NCBI GenBank assembly: GCA_003242525.1
Contig: QGUU01000084.1
Location: 1 to 8,548 of the forward strand
DNA length: 8,548 nt
Direction of reading: 5' to 3'
DNA from: Pseudomonadota bacterium
GTDB taxonomy: Bacteria > Pseudomonadota > Alphaproteobacteria > Rhizobiales > Rhizobiaceae
Shown here: positions 7,604 through 8,548 of the stretch, in pieces
Layout of the letters: every line of letters begins with the position of its first letter
Position numbering within the stretch: the stretch's first letter is position 1
Made by a program: the position numbers and the translations under genes
The notes under the pieces: generated by a model
Seen by the model: the letters and a program-made list of their open reading frames with translations, nothing else
The model's database searches: none
Told to the model about the DNA's origin: nothing

Positions 7604-7933
7604 CTATTTTGCGCGAAGGCGGCGTGAAAGTTCGGCCTTGAGCTGGGCGAACGGCGCCGCCAGTACATCCTCGCGTCCGACAATGACATAGTCATGGCCG
7701 ACAGACATGTCAGCGGCCGCATGCACGCGCACCGCTTCCCTGAGCCTGCGGCGCACGCGGTTGCGAACGACTGCGTTGCCCACTTTCCTGGTCACGGTAT
7801 AGCCGACGCGCGGCGCGCCATCATCGCCCCTGTCCAGTGCCTCCAGCAGGAAAAACCGCCCGCGGCGCCTTTCACCGCGCCGGACGGCCAGGAATTCTGC
7901 ACGCTTGCGAAGCCGTGCCGGAGCCTGCCCCAT
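7604..7933 (-). CDS. rnpA: Ribonuclease P protein component
   Basis: RnpA is the basic protein subunit of RNase P; it helps the catalytic RNA trim the 5' ends of pre-tRNAs. From the ATG at 7931-7933 the protein is 109 residues and strongly Arg-rich. The N-terminal [14 protein letters not shown] (7-20), the [23 protein letters not shown] block (44-66, holding the RNR signature) and the DYVIVGRE strand (81-88) are diagnostic. The start is uncertain. A TTG at 7955-7957, one base past the rpmH stop, would add eight residues (117 total). Neither start has a clear ribosome site. I prefer the ATG because a leader of about seven residues before the RLRKRAEFL motif matches my recollection of related alphaproteobacterial proteins. 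It sits between rpmH and yidC in the classical order. Confidence 0.93.
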   Translation of the reverse strand: MGQAPARLRKRAEFLAVRRGERRRGRFFLLEALDRGDDGAPRVGYTVTRKVGNAVVRNRVRRRLREAVRVHAAADMSVGHDYVIVGREDVLAAPFAQLKAELSRRLRAK

Positions 7934-7958
7934 GGGTCTGGCCGCAGGCGACGGCAAA

Positions 7959-8093
7959 TCAGGCGCTGAGCCGCTTGCGGCCCCGGTTGCGGCGGGCCGC
8001 GATCACGGAGCGGCCGCCCTTGGTGGCCATGCGGGCGCGAAAGCCATGACGACGCTTGCGGACGAGCTTGGACGGTTGATAGGTGCGCTTCAT
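7959..8093 (-). CDS. rpmH: 50S ribosomal protein L34
   Basis: This 44-residue gene encodes the very basic large-subunit protein L34. It starts [18 protein letters not shown], continues with the conserved [20 protein letters not shown] and ends RLSA. Length and sequence match the bacterial L34 family essentially end to end. The ATG is at 8091-8093 and the TGA at 7959-7961. No clear Shine-Dalgarno sequence precedes the ATG; the upstream bases are AT-rich (GGTATCAAATAA). It is the first gene of the rpmH-rnpA-yidC operon, with a strong promoter about 120 bp upstream. Only one base separates its stop from the alternative TTG start of rnpA. Confidence 0.98.
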   Translation of the reverse strand: MKRTYQPSKLVRKRRHGFRARMATKGGRSVIAARRNRGRKRLSA

Positions 8094-8211
8094 TTATTTG
8101 ATACCGCGGCGTGCGGCCCTTCTTGAGACTGCTGTAAATGCAGGAGCTGTGCCCGGTCTGACTTGGCGCAAGATACCCGGCGCCTGGACCAGCGGTCCGA
8201 GCGTTTGCGGG

Positions 8212-8240
8212 CTTATAGTGGCAAGGTCCATTCAAGTCAA
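8212..8240 (-). promoter_or_regulatory. Sigma-70-type promoter of the rpmH-rnpA-yidC operon
   Basis: On the minus strand TTGACT (8235-8240) and TATAAG (8212-8217) are separated by exactly 17 bp; each matches the consensus at 5 of 6 positions. Transcription should begin near 8204-8206, giving a leader of about 111 bases. A small hairpin (GGACC, 3-base loop, GGTCC; 8186-8198) would form near the 5' end of this RNA. The promoter fits a highly expressed ribosomal-protein gene. Confidence 0.75.
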
Positions 8241-8306
8241 TCAAAGGCCCCGGCTGCAATTTGGCAAAGCGCTGTCGATCAAATAGTCTTGGCCCCGGAG
8301 TGGACC

Positions 8307-8321
8307 ATGGATAGCGCATGA
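8307..8321 (+). other. Possible five-codon leader ORF (MDSA-stop) overlapping the next gene's start
   Basis: An ATG at 8307 reads Met-Asp-Ser-Ala-stop, and its TGA (8319-8321) overlaps the ATG at 8318 of the downstream gene. A GGAG ribosome-site-like sequence (8297-8300) lies 6 bases before this ATG but 17 bases before the main start. Ribosomes could load here and re-initiate. This rests on spacing alone and may be coincidence. Confidence 0.25.
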
Positions 8322-8548
8322 GCGAAACATCATCCGAGGACAGGCATTCCCGATCGGCGGACTTCCGCGGAGTGCCGCTGGCGCGCGGGCTGACGGCCAA
8401 GCTGATCCTGCTCACGATTGTCTTCGTGCTGCTGGCAGAAGTTCTGATCTTCCTCCCCTTTATTGCCAGCTACCGGCTGAGCTGGCTACAGGAGCGGCTC
8501 GGCACCGCCGCGGCCGTTTCCGTCGTACTCATCCAGGGTGACCCGCAA
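8318..8548 (+). CDS. Probable sensor histidine kinase, N-terminal part only (cut by window edge)
   Basis: Seventy-seven residues are visible before the window ends. They form a polar cytoplasmic leader (1-27), a strongly hydrophobic segment LILLTIVFVLLAEVLIFLPF (29-48) and a following stretch (YRLSWLQERLGTAAAVSVVL, 52-71) that looks like the start of an extracytoplasmic sensor region. The LTAK-LLLTIVFV-AEVLIF pattern resembles rhizobial two-component sensor histidine kinases as I recall them, but no kinase motif lies inside the window. The start is fixed at the ATG at 8318 by an in-frame TAG at 8312-8314. The ribosome site is weak (GGA, 6 bases upstream). A poor -35/-10 pair (TTGGCA at 8261-8266, TAGTCT at 8284-8289, 17-bp spacer) may drive it. 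It is divergent from rpmH. Confidence 0.6.
   Translation, partial: MSETSSEDRHSRSADFRGVPLARGLTAKLILLTIVFVLLAEVLIFLPFIASYRLSWLQERLGTAAAVSVVLIQGDPQ

Noticed and set aside
8094..8317. Replication origin or DnaA-box cluster next to rpmH
   Set aside because: In some bacteria rpmH lies beside dnaA and the origin, but I found no TTATNCACA-type boxes or AT-rich repeats here, and the divergent gene is not dnaA.

Overview
The window is high-G+C DNA from an alphaproteobacterium, most likely of the order Hyphomicrobiales (Rhizobiales). This rests on the RnpA and YidC sequences, the rpmH-rnpA-yidC order, and a membrane-anchored protein start resembling rhizobial sensor kinases beside rpmH. It is a family-level impression; no search was run.

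Left part (1-5704): a metabolic island. Two genes read leftward: a UbiD-family decarboxylase (209-1537), then the start of an FAD-dependent oxidoreductase cut by the window edge (1-186). Diverging from them across a 163-bp spacer is a tight rightward operon: an aldehyde dehydrogenase (1701-3092), kynureninase kynU (3109-4302), tryptophan 2,3-dioxygenase kynA (4299-5132) and a UbiX-type flavin prenyltransferase (5129-5704). The last three genes are joined by 4-base stop/start overlaps, and a short intrinsic-terminator-like hairpin follows ubiX. KynA and KynU are the dioxygenase and hydrolase steps from tryptophan to anthranilate plus alanine. UbiX makes the prenylated flavin that UbiD enzymes need. 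The set therefore looks like a tryptophan/kynurenine module tied to a prenyl-flavin-dependent (de)carboxylation and an aldehyde oxidation. No kynurenine formamidase lies in the window. The UbiD and dehydrogenase substrates cannot be read from sequence; the pathway proposals in the findings are inference.

Right part (5774-8093): a housekeeping operon read leftward: rpmH (ribosomal protein L34; only 44 codons), rnpA (RNase P protein) and yidC (inner-membrane protein insertase). It is driven by a good sigma-70-type promoter (TTGACT, 17-bp spacer, TATAAG) about 120 bp upstream of rpmH. yidC and ubiX converge over a 69-bp gap.

Far right (8318-8548): the first 77 codons of a rightward gene with a cytoplasmic N-terminus and a transmembrane helix, probably a two-component sensor histidine kinase. 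It is divergent from rpmH.

No tRNA, rRNA, CRISPR array, insertion sequence or phage gene is visible. The longest gene-free stretches are 1538-1700 and 8094-8317; both look like divergent promoter regions.
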